A stretch of 51,583 nucleotides of DNA from Gammaproteobacteria bacterium RIFCSPHIGHO2_12_FULL_63_22 (GTDB taxonomy: Bacteria; Pseudomonadota; Gammaproteobacteria; Xanthomonadales; Xanthomonadaceae), in NCBI GenBank assembly GCA_001801685.1, contig MGYJ01000099.1, positions 1 to 51,583 of the forward strand. The letters run 5' to 3'. Position 1 is the first letter of the stretch; each line of letters begins with the position of its first letter. The position numbers and the translations under genes are program-made. Shown piece after piece: positions 20,524 through 29,355 of the stretch. The notes below the pieces were generated by a model. The model did no database searches. It was not told the origin of the DNA and saw nothing but the letters and a program-made list of their open reading frames with translations.

Positions 20524-21761
20524 CAGGATGCACCCAGGGCGCGAGCCACGTCCACGCCGCTGCGCAAGCCGTCCTCGTGGAATCCGAAACCCCAGTACGC
20601 GCCCGCGAACCAGGTGCGCCGGACACCATTGATGTCGCCGCGCCGGGCCTGCGCGGCGACGCTTGCATGGTCGTAGACCGGATGCCGGTAGTTCATGCGC
20701 GCGAGTACCTTGCCCGGATCGATGTCGTGACTGCGGTTGAGGGAAACGATGAAGGGGTCGGGCGAATCGATCGACTGCAACAGGTTCATGCAATAGCTGA
20801 CTGTGCAATTCGCCTGTGGCTCGGCAGGCACGTAGGCATTCCATGCCGCCCAGGCCGCGCGTCGCCGCGGCAACACGCGTGCATCCGTGTGCAGCATCGT
20901 ATCGTTGTCCTGGAATCGCATGGCGCCCAGTACGCTGGCTTCATCGGCACTGGCATCCGACAACAGGGCCAGGGCGTCATCCGCGTGGCAGGCGAGCACG
21001 ACCTGGTCGAAAGTTTCCTCGCCGGCCGTGGTCGCGAGCACCACGGATTCGCCATCGCGGCGAATGGCGCGCACCGCGGTGCCCAGTCGGACCTGCGTTT
21101 TCCAGGTTGATTCCAGCGCGCGAATATAGCTGGACGAACCGCCGCTGACGACACGCCAGCCGGGGCGGCCCTGCACCTGCAGCATGCGATGGTTGGCCAT
21201 GAAGCGGACCAGGTACTTCGCCGGGAAATCCAGTATTCGCCCCGAAGGCGAAGACCACAATGCACAGGCCATCGGCACCAGGTGGTCGTGCACGAACATT
21301 TTCGAATAGCCGTTGGACGACAGGTAGTCACCCAGGCTCGGACCGTCGCCAGCTTCGTCGAGCAGTGCCGGACACTCGCGGTAGAAGCGCAGGATTTCCC
21401 CGACCATGCGCAGGAAGCGCGGCGACAACAGGTTGCTGCGCTGGCAGAACATCGCATTGAGGTTGGTGGCGTTGTACTCCAGCCCGCTGGCGCCATCGTG
21501 TACCGAAAAACCCATGGTCGTCGGTTGGGATTCCACGCCCAACTCGTCGAACATGCGGGTCAGCAGCGGGTAATTTTCCGGGTTGAAGACAATGAACCCG
21601 GTGTCGATCGAATATTCCTTGCCCTGTTGAGCCACGCGATGCGTGTGCGTGTGCCCGCCCAGCCGATCCTGGCCTTCGAACAGCACGACTTCGTGGTGGC
21701 GAGACAACAACCAGGCCGCACCCAGGCCGGCGATGCCACTGCCCACGATCGCGATCTTCAT
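20520..21761 (-). CDS. FAD-dependent amine-oxidase-like oxidoreductase (COG2907 type)
   Basis: Flavoprotein of 413 residues with an N-terminal FAD-binding motif GSGIAGLG (7-14), then LFEGQDRLGGH for the ribose, and a C-terminal WFAGAYWGFGFHEDG flavin-contact block. The fold resembles phytoene desaturase and amine oxidases. The family is the regular partner of DUF1365 and CFA synthase; its reaction is not known to me, though an oxidation or desaturation of a methylated acyl chain is plausible. The ATG at 21761 overlaps the desaturase stop by four bases (ATGA). No signal peptide. Confidence 0.85.
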   Translation of the reverse strand: MKIAIVGSGIAGLGAAWLLSRHHEVVLFEGQDRLGGHTHTHRVAQQGKEYSIDTGFIVFNPENYPLLTRMFDELGVESQPTTMGFSVHDGASGLEYNATNLNAMFCQRSNLLSPRFLRMVGEILRFYRECPALLDEAGDGPSLGDYLSSNGYSKMFVHDHLVPMACALWSSPSGRILDFPAKYLVRFMANHRMLQVQGRPGWRVVSGGSSSYIRALESTWKTQVRLGTAVRAIRRDGESVVLATTAGEETFDQVVLACHADDALALLSDASADEASVLGAMRFQDNDTMLHTDARVLPRRRAAWAAWNAYVPAEPQANCTVSYCMNLLQSIDSPDPFIVSLNRSHDIDPGKVLARMNYRHPVYDHASVAAQARRGDINGVRRTWFAGAYWGFGFHEDGLRSGVDVARALGASW

Positions 21762-22657
21762 TGTCGTTGCAGGCGCGATTCGCGCATCGAAGCCGGCATG
21801 GCCTTCAGGTCCCAGACCAGGCCGACCCAGGACATGGCCTTCAGCACGTAGTAGGTCAGGTCGTATTCCCACCACTTGAAGCCCTGTCGCGCCGAGCCGG
21901 GGAAGTGGTGGTGGTTGTTGTGCCAGCCCTCGCCAAATGTGAGCAGGGCGAGCAACCAGTTGTTGCGGCTGTCGTCGTTGGTGGCGAAACGCCGGCTTCC
22001 CCAGCGATGCGCCAGCGAGTTGATCGTGACGGTGACATGGAACAGAACGACGGTGGAGATGAAGAATCCCCAGACGAGCATTTGCGCGCCGCTCGTCTCC
22101 AGCCCTGGGAAACGCGCATCGAGCCACGCGCCGAATCCGTAAAGGCCGGCTGCGAGGATGACGGGCACGAGGATGTCGAACCGGTCCAGCAGGCGTAGTT
22201 CCGGGAATTGCGACAGGTCCTTGATGGCGTCGTGATTGGTGGCGAAGCTGCGTTCGGTCATGAACCAGCCCATGTGGCTGCGCCAGAAACCGTGCCGCGG
22301 CGAATGGATGTCGAGGTCGGTGTCGGCGTGCCGATGATGGTGGCGGTGGTGCGCCGCCCACCATAGCGGTCCGCGTTGCACGCTGGCGGCGCCGAGCACG
22401 GCGAATCCGAATTGCATCGCGCGCGAAGTGCGGAATGCCTTGTGCGAGAAGTAACGATGATAGAAGCCGGTGATGGCGAACATGCGTGCTGCATAAAGCG
22501 CCGCGGCAACTGCTACGGCCGCCCAGGAAACGCCGACCCAGATGACGCCGAGGCAGGCCAGGTGCAGGCCGACGAATGGAAAGACGCGTAGCCAGTCGAT
22601 GCGATCGGGCGCGGATGGCTCCACGACTGCCGCGGAGGTGTCGAACCAACGCAGCAT
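21758..22657 (-). CDS. Membrane acyl-CoA desaturase (delta-9-type)
   Basis: Di-iron membrane enzyme that inserts a cis double bond into acyl chains using O2. From 22657 it has 299 residues. The three His boxes are clear: HRYFSH (67-72), HHRHH (103-107 region) and HNNHH (246-250). Hydrophobic helices occur in two pairs, as in stearoyl-CoA desaturases. The start is uncertain: ATG codons at 22714 and 22657 and a TTG at 22723 are in frame, and none has a clear Shine-Dalgarno; I prefer 22657 because codon use becomes typical there. It heads the lipid operon, is coupled to the FAD oxidoreductase by ATGA, and is divergent from the pseudouridine synthase gene. Confidence 0.88.
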   Translation of the reverse strand: MLRWFDTSAAVVEPSAPDRIDWLRVFPFVGLHLACLGVIWVGVSWAAVAVAAALYAARMFAITGFYHRYFSHKAFRTSRAMQFGFAVLGAASVQRGPLWWAAHHRHHHRHADTDLDIHSPRHGFWRSHMGWFMTERSFATNHDAIKDLSQFPELRLLDRFDILVPVILAAGLYGFGAWLDARFPGLETSGAQMLVWGFFISTVVLFHVTVTINSLAHRWGSRRFATNDDSRNNWLLALLTFGEGWHNNHHHFPGSARQGFKWWEYDLTYYVLKAMSWVGLVWDLKAMPASMRESRLQRQ

Positions 22658-22813
22658 CGCCGCCACGGGGCGGAAAAAGCGCGAGGAACTTCGATTCTGG
22701 CAAGGGCTTGGCATGGGCGGCAATGGTCGCGGCGAAACGGTGATGGGAGGGTGAACCGGTTCTGCGGCGCCCGGACGCTGGTCTTAATCCTTACGCTGCG
22801 ACATGCTTGGCGG

Positions 22814-23593
22814 ATGCAATCGAAGTTCGTTTCGCGCCCCAAGACACTGCCTCCGCGGCACGGCCTTGCGCGGGTGATTTCCAAGCTGGGAATCGGCTCG
22901 CGATCGCAAGCGGCGGCCTGGATCGCTGACGGCCGCGTGCGTGTCAACGGTCGCCTGGTGACCGACGCGGAATTCCCGGTGCGCCAGGGCATCGACCGGA
23001 TCGAGATCGAGGGCAGCCAAGCCGCGCGCGGTGAACGGATCGTGTTGATGCTCAACAAGCCGCGTGGGTTGGTCACTACGCGCGCGGACGAGAAAGGACG
23101 CGATACCGTCTATTCCTGCCTGGATGGCGCCGACTTCGGATGGCTCGCCCCGGTCGGTCGGCTGGACAAGGCGAGCGAGGGGCTCCTGTTGTTCAGCAAC
23201 GACCCGGAATGGGCTGCGGCAATCACCTCGCCCGATTCAGGCCCGGAGAAGATCTATCACGTACAGGTGGACCGGATACCGGAGGCGAGCCTGCTCGATG
23301 CCCTGGTGGCAGGCGTGGAGGCGGACGGCGAGCGACTCTCGGCCCGTTCCGCAACCTTGCTGCGACAGGGCGAGCGAAATTCATGGCTGGAAATCGTGCT
23401 GGACGAGGGCAGGAACCGGCAGATCCGGCGCCTGTTGCAGGCCTTCGACGTGCGCGTGCTGCGACTACTGCGGATCGGCATCGGTCCGCTCCGGTTGGGA
23501 AAGCTTGCCAAGGGCGCCTGGCGCCGATTGCAGCCCGACGAAATCGAGTCGCTGCCGGGGCCGGGCGCTCAGCAGGCTTTGCCTAGGCCTTGA
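22814..23593 (+). CDS. rRNA pseudouridine synthase of the RsuA/RluB family
   Basis: Converts a specific uridine of rRNA to pseudouridine. 259 residues from ATG 22814. N-terminal S4 RNA-binding domain ([29 protein letters not shown], about 19-70), then the catalytic region with D118 in [14 protein letters not shown] and the C-terminal [10 protein letters not shown] motif. This could be RluB or RluE/RluF-like; the target base cannot be assigned by eye. The stop overlaps the convergent kbl gene by 11 bases. The 156 bases between its start and the desaturase gene must carry both promoters. Confidence 0.88.
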   Translation: MQSKFVSRPKTLPPRHGLARVISKLGIGSRSQAAAWIADGRVRVNGRLVTDAEFPVRQGIDRIEIEGSQAARGERIVLMLNKPRGLVTTRADEKGRDTVYSCLDGADFGWLAPVGRLDKASEGLLLFSNDPEWAAAITSPDSGPEKIYHVQVDRIPEASLLDALVAGVEADGERLSARSATLLRQGERNSWLEIVLDEGRNRQIRRLLQAFDVRVLRLLRIGIGPLRLGKLAKGAWRRLQPDEIESLPGPGAQQALPRP

Positions 23594-24782
23594 TGACGCC
23601 GAGGCGCTTGCCAACCTTGGTGAACGCCGCGATGGCCCGGTCCAGGTGCTCGCGAGAATGTGCCGCGCTGACCTGGGTACGTATGCGGGCCTGGCCCTTG
23701 GGCACGACCGGAAAGAAGAAACCGATCGCGTAGATGCCTTCGTCCAGCAAACCTGCGGCAAACGATTGCGCCAGTTCTGCGTCATACAACATCACCGGAA
23801 CGATGGGATGCACGCCAGGCTTCAGGTCGAAGCCCGCTTCGGCCATGCGGGTGCGGAAATACACGGTGTTCTCGGCAAGCTTCAAGCGCAGGTCCACGGC
23901 GCCTTCCAGCATGTCCAGCACCTTGATGCCGGCCGCTACCACGTGCGGAGGCAGCGAGTTCGAGAACAGGTACGGCCGCGATCGTTGCCGAAGCATCTCG
24001 ATCACTTCCTTCGGCCCCGCCGTGAAGCCGCCCAGGGCGCCGCCGAGCGCCTTGCCCAGGGTGCCGGTGAAGATGTCGATCTTGTCGAGCACGCCCTTGA
24101 CCTCCGCCGAACCGCGGCCGCCGGCGCCCAGGAACCCGGTGGCATGGCATTCGTCGATGTGCACCAGCGCGCCGTACTGGCGCGCAAGATCAGTGATGCG
24201 GTCGAGCGGGGCGATGAAGCCGTCCATCGAGAACACGCCGTCCGTGGTGATCAGGATGTCGCGGACGCCGTCGGCGCGCGCCTGGATGAGCTGTTGTTCG
24301 AGGTCTGCCATGTCGCAGTTGGCGTAGCGGTAGCGCTTGGCCTTGCACAGGCGAACGCCGTCGATGATGGAGGCGTGGTTGAGCGCGTCGGAGATGATTG
24401 CATCCTCTTCGCCCAGCAGTGGCTCGAAAAGGCCGCCGTTGGCGTCGAAGCAGGCGGCATAGAGGATGGCGTCGTCGGTGCCGAAAAACGTGGCGAGCTT
24501 TTGCTCCAGTTGCTTGTGCAAGTCTTGGGTGCCGCAGATGAAACGCACCGAGGCCATGCCGAACCCATGGCTGTCGAGCGCCTCCTTGGCTGCCTGGATC
24601 ACTGTCGGATGGTCGGCGAGTCCCAGGTAGTTGTTGGCGCAGAAGTTCAGGACGCGCCGGCCGTCGGCCAGTTCGATTTCGGCCGATTGCGGGCTGGTGA
24701 TGACCCGTTCGGACTTGAACAGCCCGTCGGCGCGGATGGAAGCCAGGCTGTCGCCCAGTCGGGAAAGGGTGGGATTGGTCAT
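23583..24782 (-). CDS. kbl: Glycine C-acetyltransferase (2-amino-3-ketobutyrate CoA ligase)
   Basis: PLP enzyme that splits 2-amino-3-ketobutyrate with CoA into glycine and acetyl-CoA, the second step of threonine breakdown after Tdh. 399 residues against 398 in E. coli. The PLP Lys is K244 in GTLGKALGG, at the E. coli position; [10 protein letters not shown] (210-219) and the N-terminal [14 protein letters not shown] are typical of alpha-oxoamine synthases. Start at 24782 (MTNPTLSRL); upstream frame extension rejected. Its partner tdh is 1.1 kb away on the same strand, with a porin-like gene on the other strand in between, so the two are not a simple operon. Confidence 0.95.
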   Translation of the reverse strand: MTNPTLSRLGDSLASIRADGLFKSERVITSPQSAEIELADGRRVLNFCANNYLGLADHPTVIQAAKEALDSHGFGMASVRFICGTQDLHKQLEQKLATFFGTDDAILYAACFDANGGLFEPLLGEEDAIISDALNHASIIDGVRLCKAKRYRYANCDMADLEQQLIQARADGVRDILITTDGVFSMDGFIAPLDRITDLARQYGALVHIDECHATGFLGAGGRGSAEVKGVLDKIDIFTGTLGKALGGALGGFTAGPKEVIEMLRQRSRPYLFSNSLPPHVVAAGIKVLDMLEGAVDLRLKLAENTVYFRTRMAEAGFDLKPGVHPIVPVMLYDAELAQSFAAGLLDEGIYAIGFFFPVVPKGQARIRTQVSAAHSREHLDRAIAAFTKVGKRLGVIKA

Positions 24783-25026
24783 GTCGTAAGGCCGAAGGGG
24801 CAGGGCCGGATTATCGTCCATCGCCGGGGTTGGCCCAAGGATTCGGGCCAGACAGCTCCATACGCTTGCGTATCGCAATTTGTGCTAATAGTGTGTTAAA
24901 AATTCAACAAGCCGCGACCGGGGAAAGTCCGGCCCGCCCAGGCCAGGGTGGACCGACGCGGCCCGCGAAGGACGACGCATCCACTACCACCAATAGTCGC
25001 TTGCCTAAAAAAACGGAGATCCAATC

Positions 25027-25800
25027 ATGAAATTGAACAAAATTGCGCTTGCCCTGAGCCTCGCCGCCTTCGCCATGCCACTCACCGCCCTGGCGCAGGA
25101 AGCGGCCGCGCCCGCCGAGGAGACCACCGAAGCCGCTGCGCAGGAAGAGGCGCCCGCCGCCGAAGCTGCCGCAGAAGAAGAGGCAAGCTCCAACCTGAGC
25201 TGGAACCTGGCCGTTACGTCCGATTACGTGTTCCGCGGCATCACACAGTCCAATTTCAAGCCCGCGCTGCAGGGCGGCCTTGACTACGCGTTCGGCGACA
25301 CCGGCTGGTATGTCGGTGCATGGGCTTCCAACATCGACTTCAACGACGGCGATGGTCCGGATATCGAGCTCGATACGTATGTCGGTTACAGCGCCGATGT
25401 TGCCGAAGACTGGAACATGGACGTGCACCTGGTGCGCTATACCTATCTTGGCGAACAGGACGTATATGGCAGCATCGACTACAACGAACTCTTCGTCTCG
25501 GCCACCTATGCCGAAATGCTGACCTTCACCGTGGCTTATGCCAATGACTACGCCAACCTCGACTTTTCCAGCCTCTATTACAACCTCGGCGGCACATGGG
25601 ACGTGGGCAACGATTTCGCGCTGAACGCCGGTGTCGGCCGCACGAACTTCTCTGATGACAACGGCAGCTACACCGACTGGAATGTCGGCATCAGCCGCCA
25701 GTTCGGCCCAGTGAATGCCGCGCTGAATTACCACGACACCAACATCGAAGGTGATCGCGTTTCCGACCGAGTGGTACTGACCCTCGCGCTCGGCGGCTGA
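25027..25800 (+). CDS. TorF-type putative outer-membrane porin
   Basis: Exported protein of 257 residues. Signal peptide 1-23 (cleavage after ALA-Q), then an Ala/Glu-rich acidic linker (24-55) and a beta-barrel region. That region begins with SWNLAVTSDYVFRGITQS, the hallmark of the Gcw_chp/TorF family of conserved proteobacterial outer-membrane proteins, and ends in the typical barrel C-terminus. Role unknown; a small porin is inferred. It sits on the plus strand between kbl and tdh, with an AT-rich leader (24877-24905) and a strong terminator after the stop. Confidence 0.82.
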   Translation: MKLNKIALALSLAAFAMPLTALAQEAAAPAEETTEAAAQEEAPAAEAAAEEEASSNLSWNLAVTSDYVFRGITQSNFKPALQGGLDYAFGDTGWYVGAWASNIDFNDGDGPDIELDTYVGYSADVAEDWNMDVHLVRYTYLGEQDVYGSIDYNELFVSATYAEMLTFTVAYANDYANLDFSSLYYNLGGTWDVGNDFALNAGVGRTNFSDDNGSYTDWNVGISRQFGPVNAALNYHDTNIEGDRVSDRVVLTLALGG

Positions 25801-25820
25801 TCGCACTCCAGGGCTACATG

Positions 25821-25849
25821 AAAAAGGGCGCCTCGGCGCCCTTTTTTTT
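25821..25849. terminator. Bidirectional terminator between the porin-like gene and tdh
   Basis: AAAAAGGGCGCC (25821-25832), a short TC loop, and GGCGCCC (25835-25841), followed by eight T on the plus strand; on the minus strand it is followed by five T. Serves both the plus gene and tdh. Confidence 0.9.
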
Positions 25850-25867
25850 CGTCCCGTCCACCCTTCG

Positions 25868-26905
25868 TCAGGTCCAGCTGCAGACCACCTTGCCGCAGTT
25901 GCCCGCGTCCATCAGGTCGAAGCCTTTCTGGAAATCGTCGATGTGCACCTGGTGCGTAAGCACCTTCTGCAGCGGGAATCCGGTCAATACCATCTGCGTC
26001 ATCTTGTACCAGGTCTCGTACATCCGCCGGCCATAGATGCCCTGCAGCGTGAGGCCCTTGAAGATGACCTTGTCCCAGTCGATGCCGGCGCCGCGCGGCA
26101 GGATGCCGAGCAAGGCGACCTTGCCGCCGTGGTACATGCAGTCGAGCATGTCGTTGAAGGCCGCCTGGTTGCCGCTCATCTCCAGGCCCACGTCGAATCC
26201 TTCGATGTGCAGGTCCTTCACGACGTCGCGCAGCGATTGTTTCGACACGTTGACCACTCGCGTCGCGCCCATGTCGGCGGCCAGTTTCAGGCGGTAGTCG
26301 TTGACGTCGGTGACCACCACGTTGCGCGCGCCGATGTGCTTGCAGATGCCCGCCGCGATGATGCCGATCGGGCCGGCGCCGGTGATCAGCACGTCCTCGC
26401 CGATCACGTCGAACTCCAGCGCGCAATGCGCGGCGTTGCCGTAGGGGTCGAAGAAGGCCGCGAGTTCGGAAGGAATCTGGTCCGGGATCGGCCACAGGTT
26501 CGATGCCGGCATCGCGATGTATTCGGCGAACGCGCCGGCGCGATTGACGCCGATGCCAACCGTGTTCGGGCACAGGTGCTGGCGGCCGGCGCGACAATTC
26601 CGGCAATGGCCGCAAACGATGTGTCCCTCGGCCGACACGCGATCGCCGATCTTGTAGCCGGTGACGCCACCGCCGAGCTCGACGATTCGCCCAACGAATT
26701 CATGGCCGATCACCAATCCCGGCTTGATCGTGCGCTGGCTCCACTCGTCCCACTTGTAGATATGCAGGTCGGTGCCGCAGATCGCAGTCTTTTCCAGCTT
26801 GATCAGGACTTCATTGGGTCCGGGGCTGGGGACCGGTACCTGTTCCATCCAGATGCCTTTCTCGGCGTGGCGCTTCACCAGCGCCTTCATCATTGTCGCA
26901 GCCAT
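25868..26905 (-). CDS. tdh: L-threonine 3-dehydrogenase
   Basis: NAD-dependent zinc dehydrogenase oxidising threonine to 2-amino-3-ketobutyrate, the substrate of Kbl. 345 residues from ATG 26905 (E. coli 341). Catalytic zinc Cys C43 in [11 protein letters not shown], then GHEFVGRI; the structural zinc cysteines are in [15 protein letters not shown]; the NAD motif is [11 protein letters not shown]. Further in-frame ATGs at 26893 and 26890 match the E. coli start better (MKAL), but the start at 26905 has a GGA-containing stretch at a plausible distance; either is possible. The monoheme lipoprotein gene is next on the same strand; tdh lies downstream of it. Confidence 0.95.
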   Translation of the reverse strand: MAATMMKALVKRHAEKGIWMEQVPVPSPGPNEVLIKLEKTAICGTDLHIYKWDEWSQRTIKPGLVIGHEFVGRIVELGGGVTGYKIGDRVSAEGHIVCGHCRNCRAGRQHLCPNTVGIGVNRAGAFAEYIAMPASNLWPIPDQIPSELAAFFDPYGNAAHCALEFDVIGEDVLITGAGPIGIIAAGICKHIGARNVVVTDVNDYRLKLAADMGATRVVNVSKQSLRDVVKDLHIEGFDVGLEMSGNQAAFNDMLDCMYHGGKVALLGILPRGAGIDWDKVIFKGLTLQGIYGRRMYETWYKMTQMVLTGFPLQKVLTHQVHIDDFQKGFDLMDAGNCGKVVCSWT

Positions 26906-26968
26906 GGCTGATTTCCGTTTCGCGCCGTCGGGCGGCTTCGGCGCATTATACGCGCCGATCAAATCGCC

Positions 26969-27493
26969 TCAGGGAGCAGCCTTCAGGTTGTCGAGCATCG
27001 GCGACTGCGGACGCTGGATCACCAGGAAGCCGTGGTCGGCAGAGGCGTGGCAGTCCGTGCAAGCCTTCGATACTTCGTCGTAGGCCTTGTCGAAGGCCGG
27101 GCCGTCCTGCGTGTCGATGGCGGCCTGCATCTGCTTGAGCGCAGGATCCATGAAGGTGGGCAGCACTTCTGCCAGTCGATTCGGCTGCAAGGCGGCATGG
27201 TCGCCGTTGAGCTCGACCACGCCATTCAGGGACTCGCGCAGTTCGGCCAATTCGAATTGCGTCAGCATCCAGTTGCGGGCGGCACCCGGTTGCCAGAGCC
27301 GCGCGTGGCGAATCTGCAGTTCGAGCATCTGCTGGCCCAGTTCGGGCGCAGCGGGGACGGCGGCTACAGCCGCCGAGGCCGGCGCCGCCTTCAGGCTGGC
27401 TACCTGGGCTTTGAGATCGGCGATTTCTGCGCTTTGGTCGGTGTTGCCGCAGGCGGCGAGAAGCAGGAGCGGCAACAGGAGGAACTGGCGCAT
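26969..27493 (-). CDS. Lipoprotein with one c-type heme site
   Basis: Not recognised as a named family. 174 residues: signal peptide with lipobox LLLAAC (C15), a short heptad-like stretch (SAEIADLKAQVASLK, 21-35), an Ala/Pro linker, a helical domain, then CTDCH (145-149), the covalent heme c attachment motif. A single-heme, membrane-anchored electron carrier or sensor is likely. The distal ligand cannot be read. The gene lies 63 bases upstream of tdh on the same strand, so they may share a transcript, though no link to threonine metabolism is known to me. Confidence 0.72.
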   Translation of the reverse strand: MRQFLLLPLLLLAACGNTDQSAEIADLKAQVASLKAAPASAAVAAVPAAPELGQQMLELQIRHARLWQPGAARNWMLTQFELAELRESLNGVVELNGDHAALQPNRLAEVLPTFMDPALKQMQAAIDTQDGPAFDKAYDEVSKACTDCHASADHGFLVIQRPQSPMLDNLKAAP

Positions 27494-27548
27494 CGGTTGT
27501 TTCCACGGATGAGAATGGTTCTCATCCTAGCATGGCAATTGGCGGCCG

Positions 27549-27950
27549 TCAGCGGGTCCGCTGGCAGCTAACGTTGTTCACCATTTGCTGCCCGTCGAAT
27601 TCGAAACGAAGTTCCGGAACCCCGGGCGGGTAGTCCGCGTCGGGCTTGGGCCCGAAGAAATAGGACCACGCAGCGGAACTGCCCTCGCGTTCAGCGGCGG
27701 CCGTCAAGTCGGGTGGACCGAGCGACTTGACGATGCGCTGCTTGCTCGCGCCCAGCAAAGCCTTGGTGTCGCGCGGGCAGACAAAGGTGGTGCGGGTGGA
27801 GGGCGACAGGTTTCGCGCGTAGCGCAATTCCACCGACAGCGACCCGAGCAGGCTGGCGCAATTGTCGATCGGCTCCTGCGCCGACACGACCAAGGCCAGC
27901 ATCAAGCCGATGCCCGCGACGGTCGAACGCATCACCGATTGCCTGGTCAT
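27549..27950 (-). CDS. Small exported protein with BamE/SmpA-like motif
   Basis: 133 residues. N-terminal signal peptide (about 1-24, cleavage near VSA-Q), two cysteines (C31, C58) that could pair and a third near the end. A segment of the form LLGASKQRIVKSLGPPD resembles the G-x-S-x-x-x-V-x-x-x-LG-x-P motif of BamE/SmpA-fold proteins and is followed by WSYFFG. I infer a periplasmic small domain; function unknown. The ATG at 27950 overlaps the stop of the YhhQ-type gene by four bases, so it is the last gene of a coupled unit. Confidence 0.7.
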   Translation of the reverse strand: MTRQSVMRSTVAGIGLMLALVVSAQEPIDNCASLLGSLSVELRYARNLSPSTRTTFVCPRDTKALLGASKQRIVKSLGPPDLTAAAEREGSSAAWSYFFGPKPDADYPPGVPELRFEFDGQQMVNNVSCQRTR

Positions 27951-28711
27951 TCCCGCGCTGCCTCTTCCATCATCCGCTTCGCCTGATCGTGGCCGAGATA
28001 GGAGTGGATGATGCCACGCATGATGTAAAGCAGCGGAATCAGCGCCAGTGCCGCGCCCATCTTGTACGCGTAATTCAGGGAACCGACTGCAAGGAACAGG
28101 TTGGTCGGCCACTGTTGCGGCCCCAGCACGAATGCGATGTACAGCACCACGAAACTGTCGATGAATTGCGAGATGGCAGTCGAGCCCGTCGCGCGCACCC
28201 AGACGAAACGTTGCCCCGTGGCCTTGCGGATCCGGTGGAACACCGACACGTCGATCAGCTGGCCGATCAGGAAGGCGACCACCGAACCGCCGATCGTCCA
28301 CAAGCCCTGGCCGAAGATCGCTGCGAAGGCCGCCTGCAAGTCGGGAACGCCCTGGTCCTGGGCGGCGCCCACCCACCAACTGGCCGGCGCGAGGTGGATC
28401 GCCGCGAACGCGAAGATGAAACCGTAAACGATCAGTCCGACGGCGAGCCAGCTGATGAAACGCACGCCACGCCTTCCGTAATACTCGTTGACCGTATCGG
28501 TCATGATGAACACGATCGGCCACAGCAAGGTGCCGGCGGTGAAGTTGAGCGAGCCCGACTGGCCGAACAGGTTCCATTGGAATGGCTGCAAGCCCAGCGT
28601 GTCTTCCAAGGCGAAGATCTTCACGCCGATGAATTCCGCCAGCACCGCATTCACCACGAAGAACGCTGCCAGCACGACAAAGAGTTTTTGTCCGCGCAAG
28701 TCTCCGATCAC
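27947..28711 (-). CDS. Queuosine precursor transporter (YhhQ/VUT family)
   Basis: Inner-membrane protein of 254 residues with about six to seven hydrophobic helices. Family features are LAEFIGVKIF near the N-terminus, FIMTDTVNEYYGRRGVRF in the first third and AIFGQGLWTIGGSVVAFLIGQ in the middle. The E. coli member YhhQ imports the queuosine precursors preQ0 and preQ1 for tRNA modification. It is coupled by four-base overlaps to both neighbours (28708-28711 and 27947-27950). The link to a kinase and DUF502 in one unit is unusual and unexplained. Confidence 0.88.
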   Translation of the reverse strand: MIGDLRGQKLFVVLAAFFVVNAVLAEFIGVKIFALEDTLGLQPFQWNLFGQSGSLNFTAGTLLWPIVFIMTDTVNEYYGRRGVRFISWLAVGLIVYGFIFAFAAIHLAPASWWVGAAQDQGVPDLQAAFAAIFGQGLWTIGGSVVAFLIGQLIDVSVFHRIRKATGQRFVWVRATGSTAISQFIDSFVVLYIAFVLGPQQWPTNLFLAVGSLNYAYKMGAALALIPLLYIMRGIIHSYLGHDQAKRMMEEAARE

Positions 28712-29355
28712 GGCTTGGGCGCTCGCTGGAACGGAATCTTGTCCGGGCTGACCGCGCCGCCGGAGATGATGAAAGTCATCGCCTGGTCCACGGTCCAGTC
28801 GGTCGGCGTTAGCCGCTCGACGGGCACGACTTCCAGGTAGCCCGAGGTCGGATTGGGCGTGGTGGGCACATAGACTGCCGCCAGTTCCGCGCCGGTGAGC
28901 TCGTCGTGCAGGATGCGGGTGACGAAGCCGACCGATTTCATTTCGTTGTGCGGAAAATCGATGAGCACAACGCGCTGCGTGCCGTCAGGCTTGGTCTGCA
29001 ACAGGTCAAGCAGTTGCCGCGCGCTGCCGTAGATGGTCTTCGCCAACGGGATGCGGGCGATCAGCAATTCCAGCCAGGCGATGATCTTCTGTCCGACCAC
29101 GCGCCGGGCCAGCAAGCCGACCAGCATGATGAAGAGCACGGTCGCCGCGAGCGCGATCGCCGTCTGCACCCAGGCGTCGGCCAGCCAGCCGAACATCGCC
29201 GGGTCGCTGGCAGCTATGGAACTGGTGACCGGGCCGATGATCGGCGTGCTCAATCCCGACAGCAGGCCGAAGACGAACTTGAACACGATCCAGACCAGCC
29301 AGATCGGCAGCAGCGTGAGCAATCCGGTGAGGAAGTATTTCTGCAGCTTGCCCAT
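28708..29355 (-). CDS. DUF502 membrane protein
   Basis: 215 residues with two N-terminal hydrophobic helices (about 7-30 and 62-86), followed by a cytoplasmic or periplasmic domain with IPLAKTIYGSARQLL, VVLIDFPHNEMKSVGFVT and VPTTPNPTSGYLEVVP, all typical of DUF502. Function is not established; the family is widespread in Gram-negative bacteria and plants. It starts at 29355 in one-base overlap with the stop of the kinase gene (TGATG-type coupling) and overlaps the next gene by four bases. Confidence 0.85.
   Translation of the reverse strand: MGKLQKYFLTGLLTLLPIWLVWIVFKFVFGLLSGLSTPIIGPVTSSIAASDPAMFGWLADAWVQTAIALAATVLFIMLVGLLARRVVGQKIIAWLELLIARIPLAKTIYGSARQLLDLLQTKPDGTQRVVLIDFPHNEMKSVGFVTRILHDELTGAELAAVYVPTTPNPTSGYLEVVPVERLTPTDWTVDQAMTFIISGGAVSPDKIPFQRAPKP

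Noticed and set aside
24906-24970. GGGGAAAGTCCGG-like string resembling the start of bacterial RNase P RNA
   Set aside because: Only the short string matches; the porin-like gene starts about 100 bases further on, so there is no room for the rest of the RNA, and the other conserved regions are absent.
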